A stretch of DNA of 64,000 bases. Origin: Cadophora sp. MPI-SDFR-AT-0126. Taxonomy: Eukaryota > Ascomycota > Leotiomycetes > Helotiales > Ploettnerulaceae. The notes beneath the pieces are model-generated. The model was not told where the DNA came from. It saw nothing but the letters and a program-made list of their open reading frames with translations, and ran no database searches. The DNA is taken from positions 310,001 through 374,000 of the forward strand of contig JAGMVK010000017.1 of the NCBI GenBank assembly GCA_020747065.1. Direction: 5' to 3'. Positions 23,261-34,064 of this stretch are shown here, in pieces. Each line of letters starts with the position of its first letter. Positions within the stretch are counted from its first letter, which is position 1. Made by a program: the position numbers and the translations under genes.

Positions 23261-24874
23261 ATGACTTCCTCCGCGAGCTCAGAAACCCCCGCCGAGCGCA
23301 CCCAGCAGCCAATGCTGGCATCTCAGCGAGCGAAGCAAGCAAACAATGATCCTCCAAAGTTCGGCTTCTTCCCGTTGGGATACAAGGCTGCCGTCGGACA
23401 ATGGTGGGCGAGTATGTCACCAGCCGTTGCGGAACACAATGTCATGTCTTTCGTGCCATATCTCCAAAAACCACCTACGCATACACAGACTGGCTCTGCG
23501 CCAGTTTCTGCGCACCAATCGACCAGCTCCTTGAACGCGGATCCATCGGGCCAGGCTAAGCCAGTAAGAACAAATTCAATAAACGATCCGTACGGCCCCA
23601 GAGCCTGGTACTCGAACCTCATTCCATTGAGTGGGAAGGGAAGAGCCTTGAACGAGTTTTCAGTAGAGAGAGTTGGAGAGGAGGTGGAGGAGAACATGGT
23701 CATGTTACACGGATACGGTGCTGGACTTGGCTTTTTCTACAAGAATTTCGAGGGAATGAGCCGAGTTAAGGGCTGGAAGATTTATGCTTTGGATATGCTA
23801 GGAATGGGACGAAGTAGCAGGCCGCCGTTCAAGGTTCATGCTAAGGACCAAGCCGGGAAGATCACAGAAGCAGAAAACTGGTTCATTGATGCTCTTGAGG
23901 AGTGGCGAGTACTGAAGAAGATCGACAAATTCACACTACTAGGTCACAGCATGGGAGGATACATGGCAGTAGCTTATGCGCTGAAGTACCCTGGACATCT
24001 CAACAAACTCATCTTAGCATCACCAGTCGGCATTCCGGAGGACCCATATGCTGTACAAGCGGACATGCCAGAACCAGAAGAATCGTCCATGGCGAACGAG
24101 TTTACGCAGGATCAAGAGGACGATATTGTCAACAGATCCGGCAACTTGAAGACCAATGGAGACAACAACAATTTCTTAAACGCGAAATCAAAAGCAGATG
24201 CCGCCAAGACTGGTGGCACCAAGACACCTACTCGTCGCCCAATTCCAAAATGGCTCTCATACCTCTGGGATGCAAATATCTCACCATTCAGTGTCGTTCG
24301 ATGGTCTGGTCCTCTCGGCCCTCGTTTTGCTTCAGGCTGGACCTCGCGAAGATTCTCTCATCTACCACCTCAAGAATCCGAAGCTCTCCATGACTACGCT
24401 TACTCTCTATTCCGTCAGAGAGGGAGCGGCGAGTACGCCTTGGCTTACATCCTGGCTCCTGGTGCATTCGCTCGCAGTCCACTGATCCGCCGAATCCACG
24501 GCGTGGGAAGACAACCACTTCCAGCCCCCACACAAGCAAATGCCAGCACGAGCTCCACATCAGTATCATCTGGTCTCAAAACTCTTGCTAAAGAGACCGG
24601 TATTCCTATCGTCTTGATGTACGGCGAGAACGATTGGATGGATATCGCGGGTGGTTATGCTGCCGAGCAAAAACTGAAAGAGGAGAAAGCCAAGGCATTG
24701 AAGAGTGCTTCGCCTGAAGAGAAGAAAATGGAGAACGGAAGTGCGAAGGTGGTCATCATCCAGAAGGCTGGTCATCATCTCTATTTGGATGGTTGGGAGC
24801 AATTTAATGAGGTTATGAGGGAGGAAATGGAGGAGACGAAGAGACACACCAAGAAGTTTCGGGGCGCGTTGTGA
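23261..24874 (+). CDS. Alpha/beta hydrolase of the CGI-58/Cld1 (ABHD4/5) family
   Basis: Probable lipid acylhydrolase or acyltransferase, comparable to yeast Cld1, which removes an acyl chain from cardiolipin in mitochondria, or to Ict1. Single exon, 537 residues. The nucleophile elbow GHSMGG puts Ser230 at the active site; the acid is probably the Asp in MYGENDWMD (about 458); the base lies in KAGHHLYLDGW at about 505, which also forms the HX4D motif typical of this family. Upstream, MLHGYGAGLGFFYKNFEG is the oxyanion strand. An insertion (about 265-320) rich in Asn/Lys/Thr separates core and lid. I start at ATG 23261, preceded by ACC and a C/T-rich leader. The frame extends 65 codons further, but only from a TTG. 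No clear presequence is seen from this ATG. Confidence 0.9.
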   Translation: MTSSASSETPAERTQQPMLASQRAKQANNDPPKFGFFPLGYKAAVGQWWASMSPAVAEHNVMSFVPYLQKPPTHTQTGSAPVSAHQSTSSLNADPSGQAKPVRTNSINDPYGPRAWYSNLIPLSGKGRALNEFSVERVGEEVEENMVMLHGYGAGLGFFYKNFEGMSRVKGWKIYALDMLGMGRSSRPPFKVHAKDQAGKITEAENWFIDALEEWRVLKKIDKFTLLGHSMGGYMAVAYALKYPGHLNKLILASPVGIPEDPYAVQADMPEPEESSMANEFTQDQEDDIVNRSGNLKTNGDNNNFLNAKSKADAAKTGGTKTPTRRPIPKWLSYLWDANISPFSVVRWSGPLGPRFASGWTSRRFSHLPPQESEALHDYAYSLFRQRGSGEYALAYILAPGAFARSPLIRRIHGVGRQPLPAPTQANASTSSTSVSSGLKTLAKETGIPIVLMYGENDWMDIAGGYAAEQKLKEEKAKALKSASPEEKKMENGSAKVVIIQKAGHHLYLDGWEQFNEVMREEMEETKRHTKKFRGAL

Positions 24875-25189
24875 TTGAAAAGGTTCGAGTAGATGATGTG
24901 GTTTCTGGGAGCATTCATGGTTTAAGGGCGGCGTTCTAAGTGAGCATTTTGGAAGAGCAATTAGAGAGACATTGCAAGCTGCAATTCTCATGTACCAATA
25001 ATAGCGTATACCTTGATTTAGACAGCATAATTTGTGAGAGCCCAGAGGCTACATCTAATAATAACGAATAAATCCAAACTAATTTCATGTTCCAAAAACT
25101 GACATTCCAATCTAGCCATTCTATTACCTCAAAATACATATGAGACCGATTGGAACTTTTGAAATTCCATTCTCATTCTCATTCCCAGC
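24875..25189. other. Intergenic between convergent genes
   Basis: 315 bp of AT-rich sequence with the two 3' UTRs. No gene seen. Confidence 0.4.
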
Positions 25190-25814
25190 CTAATGCAACA
25201 CATCATACTCATTAATCGCCCTCACCTTCTCCGCACTCGCACTCCCCTCATCAAACCTATACCCTAGCCACTCCTTCACCAGCCTCCTCGCAAGCTCCAA
25301 CCCAATGACCCTCTGTCCCAAACACAGCACCTGCGCATCATTACTCAGCACCGCCCTCTCCACACTGAAACTATCATGCGCCGTCACGGCCCTCACGCCC
25401 GTGACCTTGTTTGCTGCGATGGCGACCCCGAGCCCGGTCCCGCAGATCAGGAGCGCCCGGTCGGCTTTGCCTTCGCTGATGAGCTTTGCGGCGCTGACGG
25501 CGAAGTGAGGGTACGCGGTTTTGTCGGAGGCGCTGAGGGGCCCGACGTCGTGGACGGTGGAGACGTGAGGGGATGATTTGAGGTCGTTGGTTAAGGTGGT
25601 TTTGTAGTCGAAGCCGGCTGGGAGGTGTTAGTACTTTGGTCCTGGAGGCGAGCCTGGGAGAGATTGAGGAAAGTGTAATGGCGAAAAAGAAGGTTATGAT
25701 CTTTATATGAATACTTTATGATTGGTGTTTTCAAAAAATGGTAGAAGAAATGGAATTTTACGAACCATCATCACCACCAACCACAATTCTCAGGGGTTTG
25801 GGCTCTGTCGCCAT
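25190..25814 (-). CDS. RpiB/LacA-type sugar-phosphate isomerase (possible EryI-like)
   Basis: Sugar-phosphate isomerase of the RpiB fold. Family members interconvert ribose-5-P and ribulose-5-P, allose-6-P and allulose-6-P, or, in the erythritol pathway (EryI), D-erythrulose-4-P and D-erythrose-4-P. Exons 25766-25814 and 25190-25617 give 158 residues; the donor is an unusual GTTCGT and the acceptor CCCAG. The first exon ends in IVVGGDD and joins AGFDYK, giving the family's N-terminal DHAG-like motif as DDAG. The active-site motif [15 protein letters not shown] with its catalytic cysteine and [26 protein letters not shown] are intact. Length is normal. It faces the TPI-like gene across a 545-bp promoter, which suggests a shared pathway. 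Substrate cannot be read from the sequence. Confidence 0.9.
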
Positions 25815-26359
25815 TGTTTGGTTTGTGGAGAAGCGGGGTAGAGAAACCTTGAACGTGTGGGTCTGAATCCCAAAACTTCAAGCTGTGAAGTTCAAGTGAA
25901 AACAATGATTTGAAGTTTCGAGAGTGTTCAAGTAGAAGTATATATGAATGAGGAAGTGATGGTAAACTTGACAAATAAGCCATCTTTCATGACCACAAGA
26001 GGCTTTTGTTGTGAACCTGACCCGGCAGGTGTCTACCCCGCGATATGGTGGCTAAAGTTGATGGGAGATCCGGAATGCCTGAAAGGGGCAATCCGGAAGT
26101 GGGGGAGGAACTTCGAGATGTGCCTGGCCCTGGGAGGTTTGGGGGCTGGGCTAATTGATAATGGTGTTCTGCTTGAGATAATTCGGAGAAGCTCCGTAAT
26201 ATTGCAATATACCTTGTGCTTCATTTCAAGATATTAGTTTGAGATTTCCTACCTTTGCTATTGCTGTCTGTTAGTCCCAGATGCGTAGCGCTTCATGCTT
26301 CCTAGACTGAGAGCAGCAAAGCAATACATCTTTTCAAGCATCCAGAAGACTCTAAAGCC
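25815..26359. promoter_or_regulatory. Shared promoter of the RpiB-like and TPI-like genes
   Basis: 545 bp between divergent ATGs. Two identical ATCCGGAA octamers lie at 26068-26075 and 26091-26098, in the same orientation, 23 bp start to start, within a G-rich patch. Each contains the palindrome TCCGGA, that is CGG/CCG triplets of the kind bound by Zn2Cys6 regulators. That they are operator sites is inferred. Confidence 0.45.
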
Positions 26360-27109
26360 ATGACTTCACCCACCGCCCTCCGTCGCCAACGTACCGTCGG
26401 CGTCTCACTCAAAATGTACTTCAACCTCTCCCAAACCGCCTCCTACATCGCCGCTTGCGCGCCCTTAGGACCCCTCGCCCTCTCCCTCAACGTCGACCTC
26501 TTCGTAATCCCAGACTTCCTCTCCCTGACCGCAACCAGCACCGCTCTGCGCCTCGAAGCGCCGAACATCCGCCTCGGCGCCCAAGACTGCTTCTGGGAAG
26601 ACAGCGGCGCCTTCACGGGCGAAGTGTCGCCTGCCGTGCTGAAGAGCGTAGGGTGTTCGCTTGTGGAGCTGGGACATGCGGAGCGGAGGAGGCTGTTTGG
26701 AGAGAATGATGAATTGGTGGCGAGGAAGGCGAGGGCGGCCGAGAGGAATGGGTTGATGCCTTTGGTGTGTATTGGGGAGGAGAGACAAGGGTCGGTTGAG
26801 GAGGCTGTGAGGGAGTGCAGGCCGCAAATTGAGTCTACATTGGAGGTTACGAGTGAAGAAGTTATCTTTGCGTACGAGCCTGTTTGGGCTATTGGGCAGC
26901 CGGCTCCTGCTGCACCGGGGCATATTAATGGTGTTGTGAAGGAGTTGAGGGGGATTTGTGGAGAGAGGAAAGCTAGATTCTTGTATGGGGGGAGTGCTGG
27001 GCCGGGGACTTTTGAGAAGATCAAGGAGAGTGTTGATGGCTTGTTCCTGGGCAGGTTTGCGCATGATCCGGAGAGATTCGCGCAGGTTGTCCGGGAGGTT
27101 GGTGCTTGA
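26360..27109 (+). CDS. Triosephosphate isomerase-like protein (possible EryH-like)
   Basis: Single exon, 249 residues, a complete TIM barrel by length. The catalytic residues of triosephosphate isomerase are all present: Lys18 in VSLKMYF, His106 in ELGHAERR, Glu173 in AYEPVWAIG. The phosphate-binding elements are visible too (LYGGSAG, DGLFLGRFA). The N-terminal GGNWKMN of glycolytic TPI is replaced by GVSLKMYF, and loops are divergent, so this is probably not the housekeeping enzyme. In bacteria EryH (TpiA2) is such a paralogue; it converts L-erythrulose-1-P to D-erythrulose-4-P, which the RpiB relative EryI then converts to D-erythrose-4-P. The divergent RpiB neighbour makes an equivalent pair likely here. 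The 5' half is strongly C-rich at third positions and the 3' half is G-rich, an odd internal shift. Confidence 0.88.
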   Translation: MTSPTALRRQRTVGVSLKMYFNLSQTASYIAACAPLGPLALSLNVDLFVIPDFLSLTATSTALRLEAPNIRLGAQDCFWEDSGAFTGEVSPAVLKSVGCSLVELGHAERRRLFGENDELVARKARAAERNGLMPLVCIGEERQGSVEEAVRECRPQIESTLEVTSEEVIFAYEPVWAIGQPAPAAPGHINGVVKELRGICGERKARFLYGGSAGPGTFEKIKESVDGLFLGRFAHDPERFAQVVREVGA

Positions 27110-27747
27110 TGGGGATTTGCAATGAAGATCGTCTTTCTGAGAAGTCTGAACTCTGGTTCTAGTTGTAGATAATGCTAGTCCACTTGTACATACTTCACGC
27201 TGCACTGCATCTCACCTAAAAGAGAAATATCCGGACTCGCTACGGACATCCGACGACAACTTCATCTAAACACATCCATGTCCAGCCTAGCCGGGCCTCT
27301 CCGGGCCTCTCCCTTCCGCATTCATAACAAATTCAAATCACTGGCGGTCCGTGCCTCGATTAGCGGTCTATCAGAATGCATCAGACCTCATCCCAAGCTT
27401 TCCATCCCCCGTAGAGGTATGGATAATATCAAGGTTTGACCAGGCTCTCAAGCCCAGAGCCATGTATGCTGCCCCCCAGTGGCTGCTTTGCGAGCATGCT
27501 GTAAGCTTTGACACGCCCCTCCCACATTCCTCAGACCCTGCATTGTGGCTTAAGCTTTCGACTATCGAGACGTCCGCCTTATTTTTTGGAGTGGGATCCC
27601 TTGCGTCCCTCTCTGTTAAAGTCATACGTTGTTTCCCTATTTCCGCAGTCTTTCTATCGTTATATTGTGATTGTGAGATCCCGTAATTTCGCGCAGAGTT
27701 ATATTTAATTGATAATTGTTTGTTGACTTTCAAACATCTGATAAATC
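27110..27747. other. Intergenic, 638 bp
   Basis: Holds the TPI-like 3' UTR and the promoter of the oxidoreductase. A short tandem CCGGGCCTCT repeat occurs at about 27292-27311. No gene seen. Confidence 0.4.
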
Positions 27748-29299
27748 ATGGCGAAAACCATCGTGATACTAGGAGCTTCGTATGCTGGGCTCACTGTAAC
27801 ACACAAGTGAGCTTCTCCTAAATCCAGTGTCTTGAAATGAAACTGATAGTTGGATCTAGGTTGCTGAAGAAAACCTTGAAGAATCAGGAAGGGGAATATA
27901 AAATCGTTCTCGTATCGCCGACAACCCATCACTACTGGAATTTGGCGTCTGTGAGAGGTGGGCTTGCCTTTGCATTTCAAAAGTAAAATGAGTTGAGAGA
28001 ACAAGTACTGAGAACAAATAGCTATCGTCCCTGGGCAGATACCAGATAGTAAAGTACGGATATTCTCCCTTAAGCTATTCAAGAACCAAGATCAAGGCGC
28101 AGATAAAGAGCTACAAATAGCTAACATCAAAACCAGCTCTTCGCCCCCATCGAAGAGCATCTCGCGCCCTACAAAGACACCATAACCTTCGTCCACGGCA
28201 CAGCAACGTCCCTCGACCCTTCCACCAGAACCGTCACCATAGCCAAACCCTCCGGCACTGTCACAGCCCAGCAATATGACATCCTAGTCATCACAACAGG
28301 GAGTCGTACGAAAGATGCCGTACCGTGGAAACCGTCACTGGATGGGTATGAAGCGACGAGAGATGGTTTGCGTAAGACGCAGGAGCAGGTGAAGAGCGCG
28401 AAGAGTATTGTGCTGGGTGGAGCGGGTCCGACAGGTGTAGAGGCTGCGGCGGAGTTGGGCTTCGAGTTTGGAAAGGGGAAGGAGATTACGCTTGTAAGCA
28501 GAAATATTCCCCTTCAATAGCTCTGATGAACGATGGATGGGAAATGGGAGTTGGAAGGAGGTGGAATAAACTGACGAAAACAACAGATAACATCATCCTC
28601 TCAAATCCTCCTCGGCACACCACCCAGCGTGGCCAACTTCGCCGAAAACGAGCTCCGCAAACTCCACATCACAGTTTTAAAGGACACACGCATAACTTCC
28701 TCTCAGCCCCTCCCCTCTCCTTCCACCCAAACAGAACTCACTCTCTCCTCCGGCGCAAAGATGGCAATCGATCTGTACCTACCAACGGTAGGTGTGTTAC
28801 CGAACACGGATTTTGTGCCGAATAATCTTCTAAACGAGGACGGCGATGTGGTGGTGGATGATTATTTGAGAGTCAAGGGTGTTGAGGATATTTGGGCCGC
28901 GGGCGATGTCGTGGATATCCAGCCGAGCCAGTTTGTGTATATGCAGAAGCAGGCGGCGGCATTGGCGAAGAATTTGGATTTAGTGATCAATGGAAACAAT
29001 CCGGTATTATATAAATACGACGGGGCTCGTGAGTTGCCCTTTTCCCACAATTTTACCATGTTCTTAAATTGGGTCGGGAAAGACTGACATGGACAATAGC
29101 GATGATGGCAGTAGCTCTAGGTCGTAGCCGAGCCACAGGACGGTTTGGAAATAATCGATTACCGAGTTTAATTGTATGGTTCTTGAGTAAGTGCTTCTGT
29201 TGCAAGGGAAAATAAGTTGAAATTCTGCTAATGGTAACAGAGGGACGTACGCTCGGAACGCAGAACCTCCAGGGTTTGGTCACGGGAAGTGGTGCTTAA
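27748..29299 (+). CDS. FAD/NAD(P)H oxidoreductase, AMID/FSP1 (AIF-M2)-like
   Basis: Pyridine-nucleotide-disulfide-fold flavoprotein, likely an NAD(P)H:quinone oxidoreductase of the AMID/FSP1 group, cytosolic or bound to membranes. Seven exons: 27748-27806, 27860-27957, 28022-28053, 28137-28493, 28587-29028, 29100-29186, 29241-29299, giving 377 residues with consistent phases. The FAD Rossmann motif is IVILGASYAGLTV, followed by YKIVLVSPTTHHYWNLASVRAIVPGQI, characteristic of this family. The second nucleotide site is IVLGGAGPTGVEAAAELG. The C-terminal FAD motif is VEDIWAAGDVVD, followed by MQKQAAALAKNL. A hydrophobic C-terminal segment (PSLIVWFLKGRTLGTQNL) could bind membrane. I see no redox-active CxxC pair and no presequence. 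Whether it acts in quinone reduction or apoptosis-like death is inferred from the family only. Confidence 0.88.
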
Positions 29300-32200
29300 G
29301 GCTCGCAAGATGTAGGTGGATGGACTAGGAGTAATTCGAAGCTCGGTAATTGAAATTGCAAAATCTGAAAGTGAGATGTTGAGGGGCATGTCCGAAGGAA
29401 GCTTGCTGGTTTTGATACCCCTCTTTTGAATTGCGGCTGAATCAAACAGATAGGATGTCTGATTGCGAGCAAACAGTAATAAATGCACAACCGGGACCCT
29501 TTAAGTGACTTTCGATCGTAGTGAATTGTGTCGGAGAGGATCTTCCAACGCATGCCAGCACGACATAACGATGCAATGCTTGCGAGGTAAGGAACCAGGA
29601 CTCATCTGGAATGCAGGTTGCAACTTTGCTATACTCGTTGCGAAATCCACACTTCAACCACTTGTTGAGCCGGAAACTGGCAAAGCTTCCTTCTCAACAC
29701 CCGCAACACTAAGAGTCAAGAAAACTTTACTTATCCTATTTTCGCTCATCTCGCCTCGCTTCGTCTCGTCAAGGCGTCAAGACGATATCCGCTGCAGCCA
29801 GAGGATGATCGTTCTGCTGATCCGTGATAGATATCTCCGTGTGCTTGTTTGTCTTCATGATCCAAGAGCACAGGCTTTGATATCGCTGTAGACCCGCGCC
29901 CGACGGATTTCTCCTCGTATGTGGTAAGCGCATTCTTTTCACCCAGCTGAGACGCCCAGAGGAAGCAGACATTCAAATGCGTGTTCCTCAATGACGCAGC
30001 AAAAACTTGTTATGCTCGCTAGTCAACTGATTCGACCTGGACAGGCGAAACCTTAAGGTGAAGACTCCTCAAGAGTCGGCTTTGAGGAGCTCGGAAAAGC
30101 CGACGAGGACGAAATAAGTGCGTTTCTCTGATAATGCAGCTCTTGATTCTTTCCGTTGCGTAAATCTGGTGACCAGTTTCTTACCATGAGATAATCAGAC
30201 TATGTTGGATAGGCAGGGAAATGGGGCAGTGGAGCGAACCCCGAGCCGCGATTGTTTCTCCATCGCTGCGGTTCTGGAAGTCGACGTTGGAGAAGATAGC
30301 AATGTCTGATACGCACGATTGATGGTGGACGTGGGTTCCCTATCAAAAGAATCATCAGTCTTCGAATTCCAGGTTTCGTATTTCGTAGTGTGCGTCGAAA
30401 TTCGATTGCACATGCTAGAATGGTTTTCCTTCCAAGGCGTTGGTGGCCATCATCGATCTAGTTCCTAAAGCTGAAGATGGGATAGAGAGGAGACCGAAAC
30501 ATCATCAAGAAAGTGGACCGATTAGATGGTAAGTAACCTACACTTGAAGGTTGAGAAAGCCACACTACTACGTAGTGACAGAAGCCCTCAGCTAATGGGC
30601 TCCGAGGCCATTCCAACCCCACCTGATCGCAATGGCCGTCAGGAGAAAGATAACCGGCGGTTAAGACCCGAATCTGTGGTTCCACTGATAAATTTACTTT
30701 TTGCAGAAAGCAAGGATACTCTTGGCATCTACCATGCCGCAGAGTCCTTTGCTAATGGAGCTTTACATGGTATTGTAACACCTTGTCAGAGTTAAGCGCA
30801 TGCTGCTTCCAGTAGGTCAGAGGAGTGCAGTAGATCACTGCGTTCATCCCAAACGAGCAGACACAACGTCACGTAACCACAACCACAAGTAGGCCACGAC
30901 ACGAGAACGGGCCACGAGCTGTAACCATGGACTCAACTCTTACCCTGAGCTGGCTCAGCGTGCCGTCCCGCATTTCACGTGTGACTCCAGATCAAAATCG
31001 AATTGCTTCTCTCTGAGTGGTAAGGTGAATGTACGGGGGTTGACCGAGGTGTCCTCTTGCATGGAAGGATGGCCCAGCTCCGGGCCTTTGGGCTCGATTT
31101 ATGCCTCTGTTTTCCGGTCCAGTGGAGTTGCCGCTAATCAATTGTGGAGATTTGGTCATGGGCAACAGTGGGCAACCGCCAAGAGGTAGCCATCTGACTG
31201 CCGTCGGGTCCAGATATCCCTGCCACGGGCTCGAAATTGATGGCTATTCTGGTGCAGAGCGTGGCGCTCTCTGGTAATCGTCGTGTCTTCTGGATGCAGA
31301 TGGCACTCTCGCCTCACTGGACAGCTCGAGAAGAGGCCTGCCATTGGCCTTGGACTCAGGTGGCACGCTACCCATTCCCCAATACGAGCGCGCTGAAGCA
31401 AGTGCCACTGGTGCTGACTTTCGGTGGCTGCTAAAGGCTGCAAGGAAAGGATTGGCGGTGGATCTGGTGGTTGTGCGGCTTGAGAAGTTTGTTGTAACCT
31501 CCACTCGAGATGCCATCGATATTCGAAACAAGAGACTGAACAATCGCAGTTCGAGGATAACGATAAACATGGGTATAGCTTCAAGTGCATTGCTTGCCGC
31601 GCCATAAATGGATGCGATAGAGGCAAAGTGCAGTACAGTACTATGTGGGAGACAGCAAAACTCGTTCCCAGACAAACAGCTGGCCCTCGTACAAAATGGC
31701 ACGTTACATAGAAAGATCAGCATGGATCTGTGATGGTAACTGGGTTGACCTTGGTGGTACTGTACTTGGACTAAGACTAATGAATGTGTGATATGCAACC
31801 AGCCACTGGCGAGGTCGGGGTGGACGCTGGGCAGCAGGAGTGGGAGGTTGAAGGAACGAAGGTTGGCTGCTGGAGGGGTGGTGGGCTTGCCATTCTCACC
31901 ACTCACGGCGCGCTCTTCTCTCAGGGTTCGTTCCGGGTATCTCGTCCCCACCGCTGATATGCGGAGAACCAGCTAAATAGGGCCGTTTAGTGGGCTGCCG
32001 TTATCTGAGCCCCTGGGACCGTCTCACGTGGAGAAGCTAATCAAGTAAGTAGGTAGCTTATAATAATATCGAGAGATTCCCTTGGATCGCAAAGTTTGGA
32101 ATTGTTGTTGTTGTTGCCAGTGCAGAGCAGACCAGATCAGATAGACCTGAGTGCTTCGTGATCGACTGGGTATCACCTGATTTACGCGACATCGTCAACA

Positions 32201-32345
32201 AAGGAAGCCTCAACTCACTCTCGCTCGAGCTGTACTGCATCGGTCGACGTAGTCAAGCGAGATCAGATTGGGAAGTTTCGACCCCAAGGCTTGCAACCAT
32301 ATCCCTCGATCAACTCAAACAACCATTTGCAACTCATCCCTCGCA
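29300..32345. other. 3-kb gene-poor interval
   Basis: No gene is convincingly visible. A plus-strand frame of 66 codons begins at an ATG at 30598 and ends at 30795; it has a fairly natural composition, but no recognisable motif. A 235-codon minus-strand frame at 31244-31951 has no ATG at its start and overlaps frames in other phases. A (TTG)5-like microsatellite lies at 32102-32116. The last 250 bp should contain the transporter's promoter and leader. Confidence 0.45.
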
Positions 32346-34064
32346 ATGGATTCGAAACAAGAAGAAGCCGGCGTCAGCATGGCACCAGCAAACACACCTC
32401 CCACTGCCAACAGTGAGAAGGGCTTCGAGGAGACTCACACAGCTGTTGATCTTCCCACTGGATGGATGTACAGGCAACGCAAGCTTGGCAAGTTTGCCAT
32501 CCCATGGTTTGCTTCGCCCAAGGTCCAACTGGTGATGGTCTCATTTGTTTGCTTCTTGTGCCCTGGCATGTTCAATGCTCTCGGTGGATTGGGAGGTGGT
32601 GGAAAGACCGATGCTACCCTCGCGGACAACATGGTGAGAATTTCAATTACCCTACTTCACGCTCAGCTGCTCACCTCCGATCTAGAACATTGCTCTCTAC
32701 AGTACCTTCGCTGTCTTCGGTTTCTTTGGTGGAACTATTGTCAACAAGCTGGGTGTCAAGTTGACTCTTGCCTTTGGAGGTATTGGATACGCCATCTACG
32801 CCATCAGTTTGCTGGCTTCTACTCATGCCGATGTTGGACCATTCAACATCATTGCGGGCGCTCTTCTCGGTATTTGTGCTGGTCTTTTGTGGACTGCGCA
32901 AGGAACTATCATGATCTCATACCCCCATGAGAATGAGAAGGGAAGATACTTCGGTTGGTTCTGGGCTATCTTCAACATGGGCGCCGTCATTGGTAGCTTG
33001 GTGAGTTTCCCCCATTCCGATCTAGGACCTTCAAAAGAAATTTGGCTCCAAACGATAAACGATATGTTGCGAATCATCAGCTGACGAATACTATAGATCC
33101 CATTGGGACAGCACATTCACACCAAGGATAATGTTTCTGTTGGTGACGGAACTTACATTGCCTTCATCATCCTCATGGCCTGCGGTGCATTCCTCGCCCT
33201 ATTCCTCTGCAACGCTAAGGATGTCGTTCGTGACGACGGTACCAAAGTTGTCCTGATGAAGAACCCAACTTGGACGACTGAGCTCATGGGACTCTGGGAG
33301 ACGATCAGATTTGAGCCTTTCGTCGTTCTCCTTTTCCCCATGTTTTGGTCCTCCAATTGGTTCGTCACCTACCAAGCAAATGGAGTCAACAATGCCCACT
33401 TCAGTACCCGAACCAAGGCTCTCAACAATTGCTTGTACTATCTTGCGCAAATCATCGGCGCTCTGGTCTTGGGATACCTTCTTGACTTGTCTTCCATTCG
33501 CCGTTCAATTAGAGCCAAGGCTTGTCTGGCTATGCTCGTTGTCGTGACTATGGCTGTTTGGGGTGGAGGATACGCGTGGCAGAAAGGCTACACCCGCAAG
33601 ACTGTTGCCGATCCCAGCTTCATTCCAACCGATTGGACCACCTCCGGTTATGTTGGACCTATGTTCTTGTACATCTTCTACGGCTTTTACGACTCCTTGT
33701 GGCAAGCATCTGTTTACTGGTAAACTCCCTCCCACAAGGCTCCCTTCGTGTATATACTGACTCAAATAGGTACATGGGAGCTCTCTCCAACTCTGGCCGT
33801 CGATCTGCCAACTACGTCGGTTTCTACAAGGGTATTCAATCAGCTGGTGCTGCCGTGATGTGGTCTCTCGATAGCAACAAGATGCCTTTCATGGACGAGT
33901 TAGCCACCAACTGGGGACTTCTCATGGGTTCCCTTGTCTGCGCCGCACCCGTCATCTTTTTCAAGATCAAGGATACGGTTACCGTTGAGGAGGATCTGGT
34001 CGGGACGGATGAGACACTCGCGGATGTTCTCCCCGCAGGACATCCAGAGAAAGCTGTCGCATAA
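32346..34064 (+). CDS. UNC93-like major facilitator superfamily protein (DUF895 type)
   Basis: Multi-span membrane transporter of unknown substrate. Four exons (32346-32633, 32686-33000, 33097-33719, 33770-34064) give 506 residues; all three introns have GT..AG borders and matching phase. After a 60-residue hydrophilic N-terminus the family start is seen, SPKVQLVMVSFVCFLCPGMFNALGGLG. Next are STFAVFGFFGGTIVNKLGVK, a loop and GALLGICAGLLWTAQGTIMISYP, a very characteristic UNC93 element, then NEKGRYFGWFWAIFNMGAVIGSL. The second half has WSSNWFVTYQANGVNNAHFSTRTKALNNCLYYLAQIIGA and GFYDSLWQASVYWYMGALSNSGRRSANYVGFYKGIQSAGAA, diagnostic of fungal members. About eleven to twelve spans can be counted. 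The C-terminus is short and acidic. Gene neighbours give no hint of substrate. Confidence 0.92.

Noticed and set aside
26465..27205. 246-codon open frame on the minus strand opposite the TPI-like gene
   Set aside because: It is the complement of a clear TIM-barrel gene with catalytic residues; its own product is Arg/Pro/Ser-rich with no family.
31244..31951. 235-codon minus-strand open frame in the 29-32 kb interval
   Set aside because: It opens with a non-ATG codon, has no recognisable domain and overlaps frames in other phases.
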